A stretch of 64,000 bases of DNA from Erysipelotrichaceae bacterium 66202529 (GTDB lineage Bacteria > Bacillota_I > Bacilli_A > Erysipelotrichales > Erysipelotrichaceae): positions 2,232,001-2,296,000 of the forward strand of contig CP046174.1 in the NCBI GenBank assembly GCA_017161075.1, read 5' to 3'. Below are positions 17,732 through 26,545 of this stretch, in pieces. Below the pieces are notes generated by a model. The model was not told the origin of the DNA, did not search any database, and was given only the letters and a program-made list of their open reading frames with translations. Position 1 is the first letter of the stretch. Every line of letters begins with the position of its first letter. Both the position numbers and the translations under genes were made by a program.

Positions 17732-19098
17732 AGGTATTTGACACAATAGATGAAGCGCTATCCCTGCTGGATGAAAACAATGCATTTTACCATGAGATTG
17801 AGCGTGAAATCGAGCAGTATCTGACGGTAGTATTCAAGGAATCCAGTGAGATGATCGTGGATATCAACTCCCGTGTGAAATCCAGGGAAAGCCTGCGTGA
17901 AAAAATCATACGCAACCGCTTCTATGTGGAAAATGACAGTGCACAGGGGATTCTGGATAATCTAAGCGATCTGATCGGCTTTATTATTGAATGCCGGTTT
18001 ATCGAGGATGAATATAATGTGCTTAACAAAATACGGGAAACACTGAATGTCCGCAATGCGGAGGATGGCTTTTACTATAATGAAATCAATCCGAACTTTT
18101 TTCTGGACTGTGCCTCACGGCAGCCGCAGATTCAAAAAAACGGCTTTGCTATCTATCGTATAGACGGCTATTACCGCAAGGGAGATCAAAAGGTCAATGT
18201 CGAGCTGCAAATCAAGGCACTGGTACATTCCTTTTGGGGAGAAATTGAGCATAAGCTTGTATATAAAAATACAAACTATTATGTTTATGATGATTTCATG
18301 AAGGATCTGCTTGCCAGTATTAAGGCCAATCTGACGATTACCGACCGGCAGCTGAATATTATTTACAATCAGATGCAGGAAACCTCGCTGAGTGATTCCA
18401 GCATTACGGAAACCAGCTTTGAAAAGCAGATATCCAAGGCAATCAACGACCTGTTTGCGTTGAAAATGAATGAATCCATCGGGTTTACCATGAACCTGAA
18501 GAGTGTTTCTACCATTCTGGGACATTATATTTTCATTAAGGATATCCGCTTTGACGGTGGCAACAACGACCGTATTTCCACACTGTTTCGCACCTTTAAG
18601 AAGCTGAACTCTATACAGATGGATTTTGAAAATGAAATAGAAATGGAACAGGATTTCTATTCCAAGGATGTTTTTGTCCATATTCTGGGAAATCATCTGA
18701 TATCCGTATTGAACCGTGATTATGACTGGTTTGTTTTCTTCAAGATGCTGTTTGCCATTGAACCGGGGAACAACATGGAGGATTTCTGTCTGTTTTTGAA
18801 TGTTATCAAAAACTATCTGGTGGATAACTACTGGCTGAATACCAGCTTTGTGCGGCTGCCGATGGATCAAAGTGATCTTCTGCATGAGGAATGTGCTCGT
18901 ATTCTGGCAAACTCATTGTGTGAAATCGGTACGATTGATATCATTCATGATGATAAAATGGTTGCCATTAACAAAGCCTTTGTCCGCTTTATCGAGGAGC
19001 TGGAGAATCGTGTGATTTCCTATTCGGATTTCATGCAGTACCAAAGCGCCTATTACGAGGACTGGATGCAGCGCATGAACAATATATTTCAAAAGTAA
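17722..19098 (+). CDS. RelA/SpoT-type nucleotidyltransferase domain protein, possible (p)ppGpp synthetase
   Basis: 458 aa. Residues about 40-220 resemble the synthetase domain of RelA/SpoT and the small alarmone synthetases: RVKSRESLREKI (G-loop position RxKxxxS), DLIGFIIECRF, and VELQIKALVHSFWGEIEH. There is no HD hydrolase domain and no TGS/ACT region. The C-terminal 230 residues are unlike any domain I recognise and are mostly helical by composition. Standard small alarmone synthetases are about 210-260 aa, so this is nearly double. AAGGAG precedes the ATG, which overlaps ribF by 10 nt. A role in making alarmone is inference. Confidence 0.7.
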   Translation: MRLKVFDTIDEALSLLDENNAFYHEIEREIEQYLTVVFKESSEMIVDINSRVKSRESLREKIIRNRFYVENDSAQGILDNLSDLIGFIIECRFIEDEYNVLNKIRETLNVRNAEDGFYYNEINPNFFLDCASRQPQIQKNGFAIYRIDGYYRKGDQKVNVELQIKALVHSFWGEIEHKLVYKNTNYYVYDDFMKDLLASIKANLTITDRQLNIIYNQMQETSLSDSSITETSFEKQISKAINDLFALKMNESIGFTMNLKSVSTILGHYIFIKDIRFDGGNNDRISTLFRTFKKLNSIQMDFENEIEMEQDFYSKDVFVHILGNHLISVLNRDYDWFVFFKMLFAIEPGNNMEDFCLFLNVIKNYLVDNYWLNTSFVRLPMDQSDLLHEECARILANSLCEIGTIDIIHDDKMVAINKAFVRFIEELENRVISYSDFMQYQSAYYEDWMQRMNNIFQK

Positions 19099-19115
19099 AA
19101 AAACTGGTATAAGAG

Positions 19116-19159
19116 GTGTCCTTCCTGCATAGGGTGTAATAGCAAGGAGGGCACTTTTT
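19116..19159 (+). promoter_or_regulatory. Terminator-like hairpin that contains the spoIIIAH ribosome site
   Basis: Arm 19116-19124 (GTGTCCTTC) pairs with 19146-19154 (GGAGGGCAC), extended by A/G-rich 19111-19115 against the T-run 19155-19159. The 3' arm holds the AAGGAGG ribosome site of spoIIIAH, and the T-run directly precedes its ATG. It may end transcripts of the upstream operon and also block translation of spoIIIAH. Confidence 0.7.
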
Positions 19160-19726
19160 ATGAATAAACAAGCACTTGCATTTCTGACCATGTTCTCTCT
19201 GATTCTGATGCTGTCCGTCTATTATGTGACACTGCCGGCGGATTCTACCAGTGTCATGGAGGAGCAGTCCACACAGACGAAGGAGGAGGCCAAACAGGAA
19301 ACAGCGACTTCCACACCGTCAGAGAATGAAAAGCAGGATCAGAGCAAGACAGAGGAAGCACAGGAACAGAAGAAGGATACATCAGAATCAGCAGATAGCA
19401 GCAAGCTGCAGGACAGTATCAATCAGAAAAAGGAAGAGGAAATCAATCGCAATTCCAGCGTTGTTGCGGATACCAAAAGCGATGATGCCGCGAAGAAGGA
19501 GGCACTGGCTGCCATTGACGAGCTGAAGGATGAAAAAGCCCTGCAGAAAAGTGTTGCGGATATCCTGAAAAAGGAGGGCTATCAGACGGCGGTGGAAATC
19601 AGTGAGAATACCTGTATTATCACGGTATTTGAACAGAAGGATGATAAAAATGCTGCGAAAACCATTATGCAGAAGGCACAGGAGGCCACAAATCATAAAT
19701 ATTTGATGGAAGTTACTTTCAAATAG
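19160..19726 (+). CDS. spoIIIAH: Stage III sporulation protein AH-like
   Basis: 188 aa. One N-terminal membrane segment (7-25), a long Glu/Lys/Gln/Ser-rich linker (30-100) and a C-terminal domain (about 105-188: KKEALAAIDELKDEKALQKSVADILKKEGY) like the ring-forming YscJ/FliG-like domain of SpoIIIAH. In Bacillus it sits in the mother-cell membrane and joins SpoIIQ to form the feeding-tube channel. The other seven spoIIIA genes that normally precede it are absent here; an alarmone-synthetase-like gene lies upstream instead. Its ribosome site is inside a hairpin. Confidence 0.85.
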   Translation: MNKQALAFLTMFSLILMLSVYYVTLPADSTSVMEEQSTQTKEEAKQETATSTPSENEKQDQSKTEEAQEQKKDTSESADSSKLQDSINQKKEEEINRNSSVVADTKSDDAAKKEALAAIDELKDEKALQKSVADILKKEGYQTAVEISENTCIITVFEQKDDKNAAKTIMQKAQEATNHKYLMEVTFK

Positions 19727-19736
19727 GATTTCTTTT

Positions 19737-19745
19737 TGGTATAAT
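19737..19745 (+). promoter_or_regulatory. Extended -10 promoter of asp23
   Basis: TGGTATAAT (TG-n-TATAAT), with only a 3/6 -35 match at 17 bp, 20 bp before the asp23 start. Confidence 0.55.
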
Positions 19746-19765
19746 AAACCTAGAAGGTGATGAAA

Positions 19766-20095
19766 ATGGCTCAGGAATATATTGCATTAAAGGAACGAAA
19801 CAATGCTGGTGTGATTGCATTAAGCAAATCAGCATTTCAGACGATTGCGAAAATCGTTGTCGAAGAGGATGAAAACATCGCGTTGGCAGAGAGTGCTGCG
19901 CCGTTTAAATATCCGATCAGCTGCAAAATCGTAAACGATCAGCTGATTTTGTCCATCGACATAAAAGTAAAGTACAGCGTAAACGTAAATGAAGAATCAA
20001 GCAAAGTACAGAGTAAGATCTTTGAAAATATTGAACATATGACCGGGTATACACCGGATATCATCGATATCCATGTCGTTGGCTTTATCTTTTAA
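19766..20095 (+). CDS. Asp23/YqhY family envelope stress protein
   Basis: 109 aa, the usual size of YqhY. AAGGTG 6 nt upstream favours ATG 19766 over the in-frame GTG 19757 and ATG 19760. The family has the beta-alpha fold of small cell-envelope-linked proteins; YqhY is tied to acetyl-CoA carboxylase control in Bacillus, where it follows accBC. Here accBC is missing and the gene keeps its place between spoIIIAH and nusB. It ends at a strong terminator of its own. Confidence 0.8.
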   Translation: MAQEYIALKERNNAGVIALSKSAFQTIAKIVVEEDENIALAESAAPFKYPISCKIVNDQLILSIDIKVKYSVNVNEESSKVQSKIFENIEHMTGYTPDIIDIHVVGFIF

Positions 20096-20121
20096 AGAAA
20101 TCCTTACGGATTTCTTTTTTT
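20094..20121 (+). terminator. Terminator of asp23
   Basis: Perfect 10-bp arms AAAGAAATCC / GGATTTCTTT with loop TTAC and a T-tract; the stem begins at the stop codon. Confidence 0.9.
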
Positions 20122-20145
20122 CATGAACAGAAAGGATGTGAGCAT

Positions 20146-21042
20146 ATGGCGGTAAGTCTTGAAAACTGCCTGGTGATCGGGATATCGAGCCGGGCACTGT
20201 TTGATCTGGACGATGAAAATTACATATATGAAACAAAAGGGCTGCAGGCATACAGTGATTACCAGCTTGCACATGAAAACGAAATATTGAAGCCGGGCAG
20301 CGGGTTTGCGCTGGTAAAGGCGCTATTAAAGCTTAATGAGCTTTCAGATCAGCGTCGTGTGGAGGTATTGATTATGTCACGCAACAGTGCAGATACCTCC
20401 TTACGAATCTTTTCTTCCATCGAGCATTATGGTCTGGATATCACACGGGCGGTATTGAGTGGGGGAGGCTCCCTAACCGGGTATCTGGAGGCATTTGGCG
20501 TGGATTTGTTTCTCAGTGCGCATGAGGATGATGTGCGCTCTGCCCTGCAGGCAGGCTTTGCGGCCGGGCGCATTTATACCAATGCGATTGCGGACTATGA
20601 CCCGCTGCAGGAAATTGAACAGATTCGCATTGCCTTTGACGGGGATGCCGTGCTGTTTTCCGATGCCAGTGAACAGATTTATCAAAGGGATGGTCTGGAG
20701 GCATTTGCCCAGCATGAGAAAAGCTGTGCCAGACAGGCGCTGCCGGAGGGGCCGTTTGCGCATTTTCTGAAAACGATAGCTACGCTGCAGAAGGAGTTTG
20801 CGGACTGTTCTCCGATTCGCACAGCCCTGGTGACTGCCCGCAATGCACCGGCACATGAACGGGTGATCCGTACGCTGAGAGCATGGGATATCCGAATTGA
20901 TGAGGCCTTCTTTCTGGGAGGCATTACAAAGAAGGATGTATTAAAAGCATTTGGTGCGCATATCTTCTTCGATGATCAAACAAGCCATACCAGCCCTGCC
21001 AGCAGTGTGGTGCCGAGTGCGCAGGTTGTGTATGGTAAATAA
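20146..21042 (+). CDS. 5'-nucleotidase (cytosolic 5'-nucleotidase I-like)
   Basis: 298 aa. Motifs match the cytosolic 5'-nucleotidase family: SSRALFDLDDEN (15-26), GLQAYSDYQ, LKPGSGFALVKALLKLN, LIMSRNSADTSLRIFSSIEHYGLDI and, near the end, FFDDQ. Members are HAD-fold phosphatases that release inorganic phosphate from nucleoside monophosphates. It sits between asp23 and nusB, where Bacillus has no such gene, so it is an insertion into that conserved order. AAAGGATGTG precedes the ATG. No promoter was obvious; it follows the asp23 terminator closely. Confidence 0.85.
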   Translation: MAVSLENCLVIGISSRALFDLDDENYIYETKGLQAYSDYQLAHENEILKPGSGFALVKALLKLNELSDQRRVEVLIMSRNSADTSLRIFSSIEHYGLDITRAVLSGGGSLTGYLEAFGVDLFLSAHEDDVRSALQAGFAAGRIYTNAIADYDPLQEIEQIRIAFDGDAVLFSDASEQIYQRDGLEAFAQHEKSCARQALPEGPFAHFLKTIATLQKEFADCSPIRTALVTARNAPAHERVIRTLRAWDIRIDEAFFLGGITKKDVLKAFGAHIFFDDQTSHTSPASSVVPSAQVVYGK

Positions 21043-21091
21043 TTCGTGAAAAAATTAGCAGAAGCAAAGACTGCCAACCGGCAGGGAAATA

Positions 21092-21100
21092 TGATAAAAT
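21092..21100 (+). promoter_or_regulatory. Extended -10 promoter of the nusB-recN operon
   Basis: TGATAAAAT is an extended -10 with a 4/6 -35 match (CTGCCA, 18-bp spacing). A small hairpin CTGCC-AACC-GGCAG (21071-21084) covers the -35 region. The nusB start is 24 bp downstream with GGAGG. Confidence 0.55.
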
Positions 21101-21124
21101 AAAAAGGATGAATGGAGGATTTCT

Positions 21125-21502
21125 ATGAACAGCAGACATAAATTACGGGAGCTGGCAATGACCAGCCTGTATCAGCATTTTTTATTACAAAAGGACATTA
21201 AGCAGTGTGTATACGATAACTGTGAGACAAATGAAATTGACCCGTTTCTATATACGGTAACGATTGATGCCGTGGCGTATCGTGATGTATATATCGACAA
21301 GATCAATGAGGCTCTGCGCCAGGACTGGACATTTGACCGTCTGGGGTTTGTCGAGCAGGCGATTTTGCTTATGGCCGCCTGTGAGCTTGACCTGGAAACG
21401 GCGCCAAAGGCTATCGTTATCGATGAAGCAGTCACACTTGCGAAAAAATACTGTGACGATGAAACATATCGTCTGATTAACGGAGTACTGGATCGTCTAT
21501 GA
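21125..21502 (+). CDS. nusB: Transcription antitermination factor NusB
   Basis: 125 aa, all-helical RNA-binding factor that with NusE/S10 binds boxA of rRNA leaders. Visible motifs are SRHKLRELAMTSLYQHF at the start and YCDDETYRLINGVLDRL at the end, both typical. It opens an eight-gene run (nusB-xseA-xseB-ispA-dxs-tlyA-recN, then spoIVB) with ATGA or shorter junctions. In Bacillus the next gene is folD; here it is absent and nusB overlaps xseA directly. Confidence 0.93.
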   Translation: MNSRHKLRELAMTSLYQHFLLQKDIKQCVYDNCETNEIDPFLYTVTIDAVAYRDVYIDKINEALRQDWTFDRLGFVEQAILLMAACELDLETAPKAIVIDEAVTLAKKYCDDETYRLINGVLDRL

Positions 21503-22827
21503 GTCAGAGTGTGTATAGTGTTTCCTCACTGGTTCACTATATCAAGCAGTCGCTGGACAATGATATCCGGATACAATCCATTCTCATCAAGGGGGAAATC
21601 AGTAATTTCACCAATCATCGCAGCGGACACTGGTATTTTACACTAAAGGATGCCCGTGCCAAAATCAGCTGTGTGATGTTTTCCTCACATGCACGCCGCT
21701 GCCGCATTGTGTTGAAAGAAGGAATGAAGGTCATCGTGACGGCTTCCGTTTCCATGTATGAGGCAGGGGGAAGCGTGCAGCTGTATGTGACCGGTGTACA
21801 GGCGGATGGTCTTGGAGATTTGTTTCTGCAGCTGGAGGAAGTAAAAAGAAAGCTGGCTGCGGAGGGACTCTTTGATCCCAATAAGAAAAAGGCACTGCCG
21901 CAGTATCCGATGAGTATCGGTGTTATCACTGCGAAAAGCGGAGCTGCCGTGCAAGATATCCTGACGACGATTTCCCGGCGCTGGCCGCTGGCAGAGGTAA
22001 AGGTATACCCCAGCCTTGTACAGGGCATTCAGGCAAGTGAGGCCATTGTAAAAAATCTTGCACTCGCAGATTGTGGAAATCATGATGTCGTATTGCTTGC
22101 CCGTGGAGGGGGAGCTATTGAGGATTTATGGTGCTTTAATGAGGAAACGGTTGCCAGGGCGGTATATGCGATGTCTTCCGTAATTGTAACCGGAGTCGGA
22201 CATGAAACGGATACGACGCTTGTCGATTATGTATCGGATGCCCGTGCACCGACGCCGACGGCAGCTGCGGAGCTGATTACACCGGATCTGGAAGAGGTGC
22301 GTATGCATGTGGCACTGCTTCGCCGCCGTATGATCAAGGATATGGAAACCCGGCTGCAGCTTGCCAGACAGGCATTGGAGCCAGTAAAGCAGCACCGGTA
22401 TATGAAGGATCCGCAAAGCTATATACGCGAAGAGGAAATGAAGCTTGCCATGCATGTGCGCCGCCTTGGTGTTGTGGAAGCGCAGGTAGCTGCGTTTGCC
22501 ATGCGGCTGAAGCAGAATTCACAGCAGCTGGCAATCCACAGTGAACGCTTGTATCAGATCAATGCGCGAAACGTGGAACAAAGCAGGCTGAGGCTGCAAA
22601 ATGCCCTGCAAAATTACGATATGCAGCGCAAGCGTCAGATGCGCAATGTCAGTGCTCTGCTGGATGCGTATTCCCCATTGAAAAGTCTTTCGCGCGGATA
22701 TGCGATTGCCTACCATGAGGATGCGGTGATTTCCAGTATAGAGGATGTAGAAGTAAACGATACCCTGCGGCTTCGGCTGCAGGATGGATATATTGATACC
22801 ATCATTGAGAAGAAGGAGAACTTATAA
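21499..22827 (+). CDS. xseA: Exodeoxyribonuclease VII large subunit
   Basis: 442 aa. The N-terminal OB fold (about 5-100, with LIKGEISNFTNHRSGHWYFTLKDARAKI) precedes the catalytic domain (IGVITAKSGAAVQDI, VLLARGGGAIEDLWCFNEE, TGVGHETDTTLVDYVSDARAPTPTAAAE) and a helical C-terminus. Exo VII degrades single-stranded DNA from both ends. The start overlaps nusB by 4 nt and the stop overlaps xseB by 1 nt (TAATG), so expression of both subunits is tied. Confidence 0.96.
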   Translation: MSQSVYSVSSLVHYIKQSLDNDIRIQSILIKGEISNFTNHRSGHWYFTLKDARAKISCVMFSSHARRCRIVLKEGMKVIVTASVSMYEAGGSVQLYVTGVQADGLGDLFLQLEEVKRKLAAEGLFDPNKKKALPQYPMSIGVITAKSGAAVQDILTTISRRWPLAEVKVYPSLVQGIQASEAIVKNLALADCGNHDVVLLARGGGAIEDLWCFNEETVARAVYAMSSVIVTGVGHETDTTLVDYVSDARAPTPTAAAELITPDLEEVRMHVALLRRRMIKDMETRLQLARQALEPVKQHRYMKDPQSYIREEEMKLAMHVRRLGVVEAQVAAFAMRLKQNSQQLAIHSERLYQINARNVEQSRLRLQNALQNYDMQRKRQMRNVSALLDAYSPLKSLSRGYAIAYHEDAVISSIEDVEVNDTLRLRLQDGYIDTIIEKKENL

Positions 22828-23039
22828 TGGAACAGAAACTGCCTTTTAAACAATCCATGAGCCGGCTGGAGGATATTATCGCCGCATTGGAGAAAAATGA
22901 AATTGAGCTGGAGGATGCGATTGCTCTGTTTGAAGAAGGACTGCAGCTGGTAAACTCCTGTGATTCTCAGCTAAAGAACTTTGAAAACCGCGTACAGGAG
23001 CTGCTGAATACATATCAGGAGGGAAATGAAAATGCCTGA
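22827..23039 (+). CDS. xseB: Exodeoxyribonuclease VII small subunit
   Basis: 70 aa, two-helix partner of XseA that stabilises the nuclease. SMSRLEDIIAALEKNEIELEDAIALFEEGLQL is the family signature. Start is in the TAATG overlap with xseA; the end overlaps ispA by 8 nt. Confidence 0.94.
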   Translation: MEQKLPFKQSMSRLEDIIAALEKNEIELEDAIALFEEGLQLVNSCDSQLKNFENRVQELLNTYQEGNENA

Positions 23040-23874
23040 TTTTGAAGATTATCTGACCCATTGTCTGGATAGCGTGCCTGCAAGCAGGGTACGGGATGCT
23101 ATGCAGTATTCCCTGATGGCAGGCGGTAAGCGGGTGCGTCCGAAGCTGCTGCTGGCTGTGCTGAACGCATACGCTCAGGAGGAAACCATCGGCTATCCGC
23201 TGGCAGCTGCGATTGAAATGATACATACCTATTCCCTGATTCATGATGATCTTCCGGCGATGGATAATGACACACTGCGCCGTGGCATGGCTACCTGCCA
23301 TGTAAAATATGGTGAGGATGTGGCGATATTGGCAGGGGACGGCCTGTTGACCTATGCATTTGCACAGGCGATGAAAACAGCTTGCCCTGCGGATGAGCTT
23401 GTTGAAATTTGTCGTTTGCTGTCTGATTACAGCGGGGCAGGAGGTATGATTCTGGGACAAATCAAGGATTTGGAGGGGGAAGCCAATCCGCATATTGATT
23501 TACAGTCTCTGCAGGATATCCATTTCTACAAAACAGGCAAGCTGCTTACACTTCCGCTGCTATGCGGCGCACTGCTTGCCGGACATAAGGCAGATTTGCC
23601 GGTATGGGAAACGATCGGTGCGGATATCGGATTGTCCTTTCAGATTCAGGATGATATTCTGGATGTGACAAGCACGGTGGAGGAGCTTGGAAAAAATATC
23701 AACAGCGATGCGGAAAATGAAAAAAGCACATATGTAACGCTGCAGGGAATCGAAAAAGCAAAGCAGGATGCGGATTTCTATTATCGGCGTGCAATCACAC
23801 AGCTTGATTCCCTGAAGCTGGACACAGAGCCGGTAAAAAAGCTGTTTGATCAGCTGATGAAACGAAAAAACTGA
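23032..23874 (+). CDS. ispA: Polyprenyl (farnesyl/geranyl) diphosphate synthase
   Basis: 280 aa. It joins isopentenyl diphosphate to allylic diphosphates. The first Asp-rich motif is HDDLPAMDND, the second is QIQDDILDVT, and AGGKRVRPKLLL binds diphosphate. I chose ATG 23032, 9 nt after AGGAGG; an ATG at 23026 is too close to that site. The next gene, dxs, supplies the precursor pathway, so this pair makes isoprenoids for undecaprenyl phosphate and quinones. Product chain length cannot be read with certainty. Confidence 0.92.
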   Translation: MPDFEDYLTHCLDSVPASRVRDAMQYSLMAGGKRVRPKLLLAVLNAYAQEETIGYPLAAAIEMIHTYSLIHDDLPAMDNDTLRRGMATCHVKYGEDVAILAGDGLLTYAFAQAMKTACPADELVEICRLLSDYSGAGGMILGQIKDLEGEANPHIDLQSLQDIHFYKTGKLLTLPLLCGALLAGHKADLPVWETIGADIGLSFQIQDDILDVTSTVEELGKNINSDAENEKSTYVTLQGIEKAKQDADFYYRRAITQLDSLKLDTEPVKKLFDQLMKRKN

Positions 23875-23887
23875 GAGGAGCGGTTGT

Positions 23888-25765
23888 ATGAACATCTACG
23901 ATATCAAACAGCCTGCGGACATCAAGGAATGCTCGCTTGCACAGCTGCAGGATTTGGCTCAGCAGATTCGTGTGTTTCTGATTCAGAGCATAGCCAAAAC
24001 TGGCGGCCATCTGTCCAGTAATCTGGGGGTCGTTGAGCTGACCATTGCGATGCATTATGTCTTTGATTCTCCTTCGGATAAATTTATTTTTGATGTCGGT
24101 CACCAGTCCTATGTACATAAGATTCTGACAGGCCGCAGCAGTCAGTTTCCAACGCTTCGGCAGTATAAGGGGATCGCAGGCTTTCAGAAGCGTAAGGAAA
24201 GCGATCACGATGTCTGGGAGGCCGGACATTCCTCAACCTCTTTATCCGCAGCACTTGGTATGGCGGTTGCACGCGATCTGCATAACGATACCTATCAGGT
24301 GGTGCCGGTTATCGGGGATGGAGCTTTAAGCGGCGGCATGGCCATGGAAGCCCTAAACCAGATTGGCAGCGAGCAGCGCAACATGGTCATCATATTTAAT
24401 GACAACAACATGTCGATCTCACAAAATGTGGGAGCGATGGATGAGGCCTTTACAAAGCTGAGAACGAGTAAGCCGTATACGACCTTAAAGGAGGATTTAA
24501 AGGGGGCACTGTCCACAACCAGAATGGGAAATTCGTTATTGCATACCATGAAGCATATGAAAAATGCAGTAAAGGAGAATGTGGTGGATACCTCCATATT
24601 CGGAGATTTCAATCTGGATTACATCGGCCCGGTGGATGGTCATGATTTAAAGATGCTGATCAAGGTTTTGAAAATCGCCCGGCAGCATGAAGGGCCAATC
24701 GTGGTTCACGTCATGACAAAGAAGGGGAAGGGCTATCGCTATGCGGAGGAGGACCGGGAAGGAAAATGGCACGGTGTCAGTCAGTTTGATCCGGAAACCG
24801 GAGAATCCTTAGCGAAGCTGCCTGCCGGACACAAAAGCTGGAGTGAGGTTATGAGTACCACACTGATGGATCTGGCACAGCGTGATGAGCGCATTGTTGC
24901 CATTACACCGGCCATGAAATCCGGAAGCAAGCTGTCTGCGTTCTTTGAGCGTTTTCCAAAGCGTTCCTTTGACTGTGGAATTGCCGAGGAGCATGCCATG
25001 ACGTTTGCGGCAGGCCTATGCACGGCAGATGTACGGCCGTTTATTTCTGTATATTCCTCTTTTCTGCAGAGAGCCTATGATCAGATCAGTCACGATGTTG
25101 CCCGGATGCAGCTTCCGGTCGTGATTGGAATTGACCGCTGCTCACTGGTCGGTGAGGATGGAGAAACGCATCACGGGGTATTTGACATCGCCATGCTGCG
25201 CCCGATTCCCAATATGATCCTGGCACAGCCAAAGGATGCAAGGGAAGCACAGAATTTGTTATATTCCGCCTTTGCACAAGGAGATCACCCTTATGCAATC
25301 CGTTATCCCAGAGGAAATGTAAGCTATCAGGCGGTGGAACAGTATGAGCTGATTCCAACAGGAAGCTGGACGCAGACGGCGATTCGTGAGGATTATGCAC
25401 TGAATATCATCACCTATGGGCCGGATGTAGACCGCATCATTTCCAAGGCAAGGGTCAATCAGCTGCCGATCCGTGTGATCAATGCGCGCTTTTTCAAACC
25501 GATCGACGAGGAGCTTATGGCAGCTGTCTGTGAGGAAAACAAGCCGGTGATCATATATGAGCCGGATATACTGTGCGGCGGCTTATCCAGTGCGATTACA
25601 GAATTTGCGAATGATCACCGGTATACGACGCATTTTGTCCGCATGGGCATAGATGATCATTTTGTGGAGCACGGCTCCTTGCCGCAGCTGCGCAAGCTGG
25701 AGCATCTGGATATGAATACGCTGTTTGAAATCATCGCAAGCTATCTGGAGCTGGATCAGACATGA
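23888..25765 (+). CDS. dxs: 1-deoxy-D-xylulose-5-phosphate synthase
   Basis: 625 aa, first enzyme of the MEP isoprenoid pathway (pyruvate plus glyceraldehyde 3-phosphate). The thiamine diphosphate fold shows FDVGHQSYVHKILTGR, GDGALSGGMAMEALNQIG, FNDNNMSISQNVG, then the Pyr domain DCGIAEEHAMTFAAGL and RYPRGN. Thirteen bases separate it from ispA with GAGAGGAG as ribosome site, and its stop overlaps tlyA (ATGA). Confidence 0.97.
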   Translation: MNIYDIKQPADIKECSLAQLQDLAQQIRVFLIQSIAKTGGHLSSNLGVVELTIAMHYVFDSPSDKFIFDVGHQSYVHKILTGRSSQFPTLRQYKGIAGFQKRKESDHDVWEAGHSSTSLSAALGMAVARDLHNDTYQVVPVIGDGALSGGMAMEALNQIGSEQRNMVIIFNDNNMSISQNVGAMDEAFTKLRTSKPYTTLKEDLKGALSTTRMGNSLLHTMKHMKNAVKENVVDTSIFGDFNLDYIGPVDGHDLKMLIKVLKIARQHEGPIVVHVMTKKGKGYRYAEEDREGKWHGVSQFDPETGESLAKLPAGHKSWSEVMSTTLMDLAQRDERIVAITPAMKSGSKLSAFFERFPKRSFDCGIAEEHAMTFAAGLCTADVRPFISVYSSFLQRAYDQISHDVARMQLPVVIGIDRCSLVGEDGETHHGVFDIAMLRPIPNMILAQPKDAREAQNLLYSAFAQGDHPYAIRYPRGNVSYQAVEQYELIPTGSWTQTAIREDYALNIITYGPDVDRIISKARVNQLPIRVINARFFKPIDEELMAAVCEENKPVIIYEPDILCGGLSSAITEFANDHRYTTHFVRMGIDDHFVEHGSLPQLRKLEHLDMNTLFEIIASYLELDQT

Positions 25766-26541
25766 GACTGGATGTATACCTGAGCAAATGCGGTTTGTGT
25801 GAAAGCCGCGCCAAGGCGCAGGATGCCATACAGGAGGGCAGGGTAAGCGTTGATGGAGTAATCGTAAAAAAAAGCAGTATGCCGGTAGAGGAAGCCATGG
25901 AGATTCATGTGGAAGCGCCGGAAACAGCGTTTGCCTCCCGTGCAGGCTTTAAGCTGTATGATGTGCTGGAACCCTTCCGCATTGATTTACATAACCGTAT
26001 CTGTCTGGATGTAGGGGCAAGTACCGGTGGCTTTAGTGATGTCTGTCTGCAATCCGGAGCACGTTTGGTGTATGCTGTGGATGTCGGCAGAGATCAGCTG
26101 CTGAAGCGCTTGAAAGAGGATCCGCGCGTTGTGAATATGGAGGGTGTGAACTGCCGCTATCTGCAGCGGGAAATGTTTGACCTCCAGCCCGATTTTGCGT
26201 GTATGGATGTCTCGTTTATATCCATTCGCCAAATCCTGCCTGCACTGGCATCCCAGTTTGACAATTTGGAAATCGTGGCGCTGGTGAAGCCGCAGTTTGA
26301 AGCAGGAAAAGCGAATGTCGGCAAGCACGGCATCGTTAAAAATGAAAAGGTGCATATCGAAGTCCTGCAATCCATGTGTACGTTTGTGAATACGCTTGGA
26401 CTGTATGTTCATCACTTGTGTGCCAGCAGTGTGCTGGGCAGGGATGGAAATAAAGAATTTGTCATGCACTTGAAGCATGAGGAATGCCACCGTGTATTCC
26501 CCATTAAGGAAATCGTAAAAAATTATCAGGTAAAGAGGTGA
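25762..26541 (+). CDS. tlyA: TlyA/YqxC family rRNA methyltransferase
   Basis: 259 aa. An S4 RNA-binding domain (1-60: RLDVYLSKCGLCESRAKAQDAIQEGRVSVDG) is followed by an FtsJ-like methyltransferase domain with the SAM site LDVGASTGGFSDVCLQSGA (about 76-94) and VALVKPQFEAG. Members methylate ribosomal RNA 2'-OH groups; some have been linked to hemolysis, which is not implied here. In Bacillus yqxC is followed by argR (ahrC) and recN; here argR is missing and recN starts 4 nt after the stop. Confidence 0.9.
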   Translation: MRLDVYLSKCGLCESRAKAQDAIQEGRVSVDGVIVKKSSMPVEEAMEIHVEAPETAFASRAGFKLYDVLEPFRIDLHNRICLDVGASTGGFSDVCLQSGARLVYAVDVGRDQLLKRLKEDPRVVNMEGVNCRYLQREMFDLQPDFACMDVSFISIRQILPALASQFDNLEIVALVKPQFEAGKANVGKHGIVKNEKVHIEVLQSMCTFVNTLGLYVHHLCASSVLGRDGNKEFVMHLKHEECHRVFPIKEIVKNYQVKR

Positions 26542-26545
26542 GAAT

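Noticed and set aside
18115..18885. 256-codon open frame on the minus strand
   Set aside because: Antisense to the RelA/SpoT-domain gene, without a start signal.
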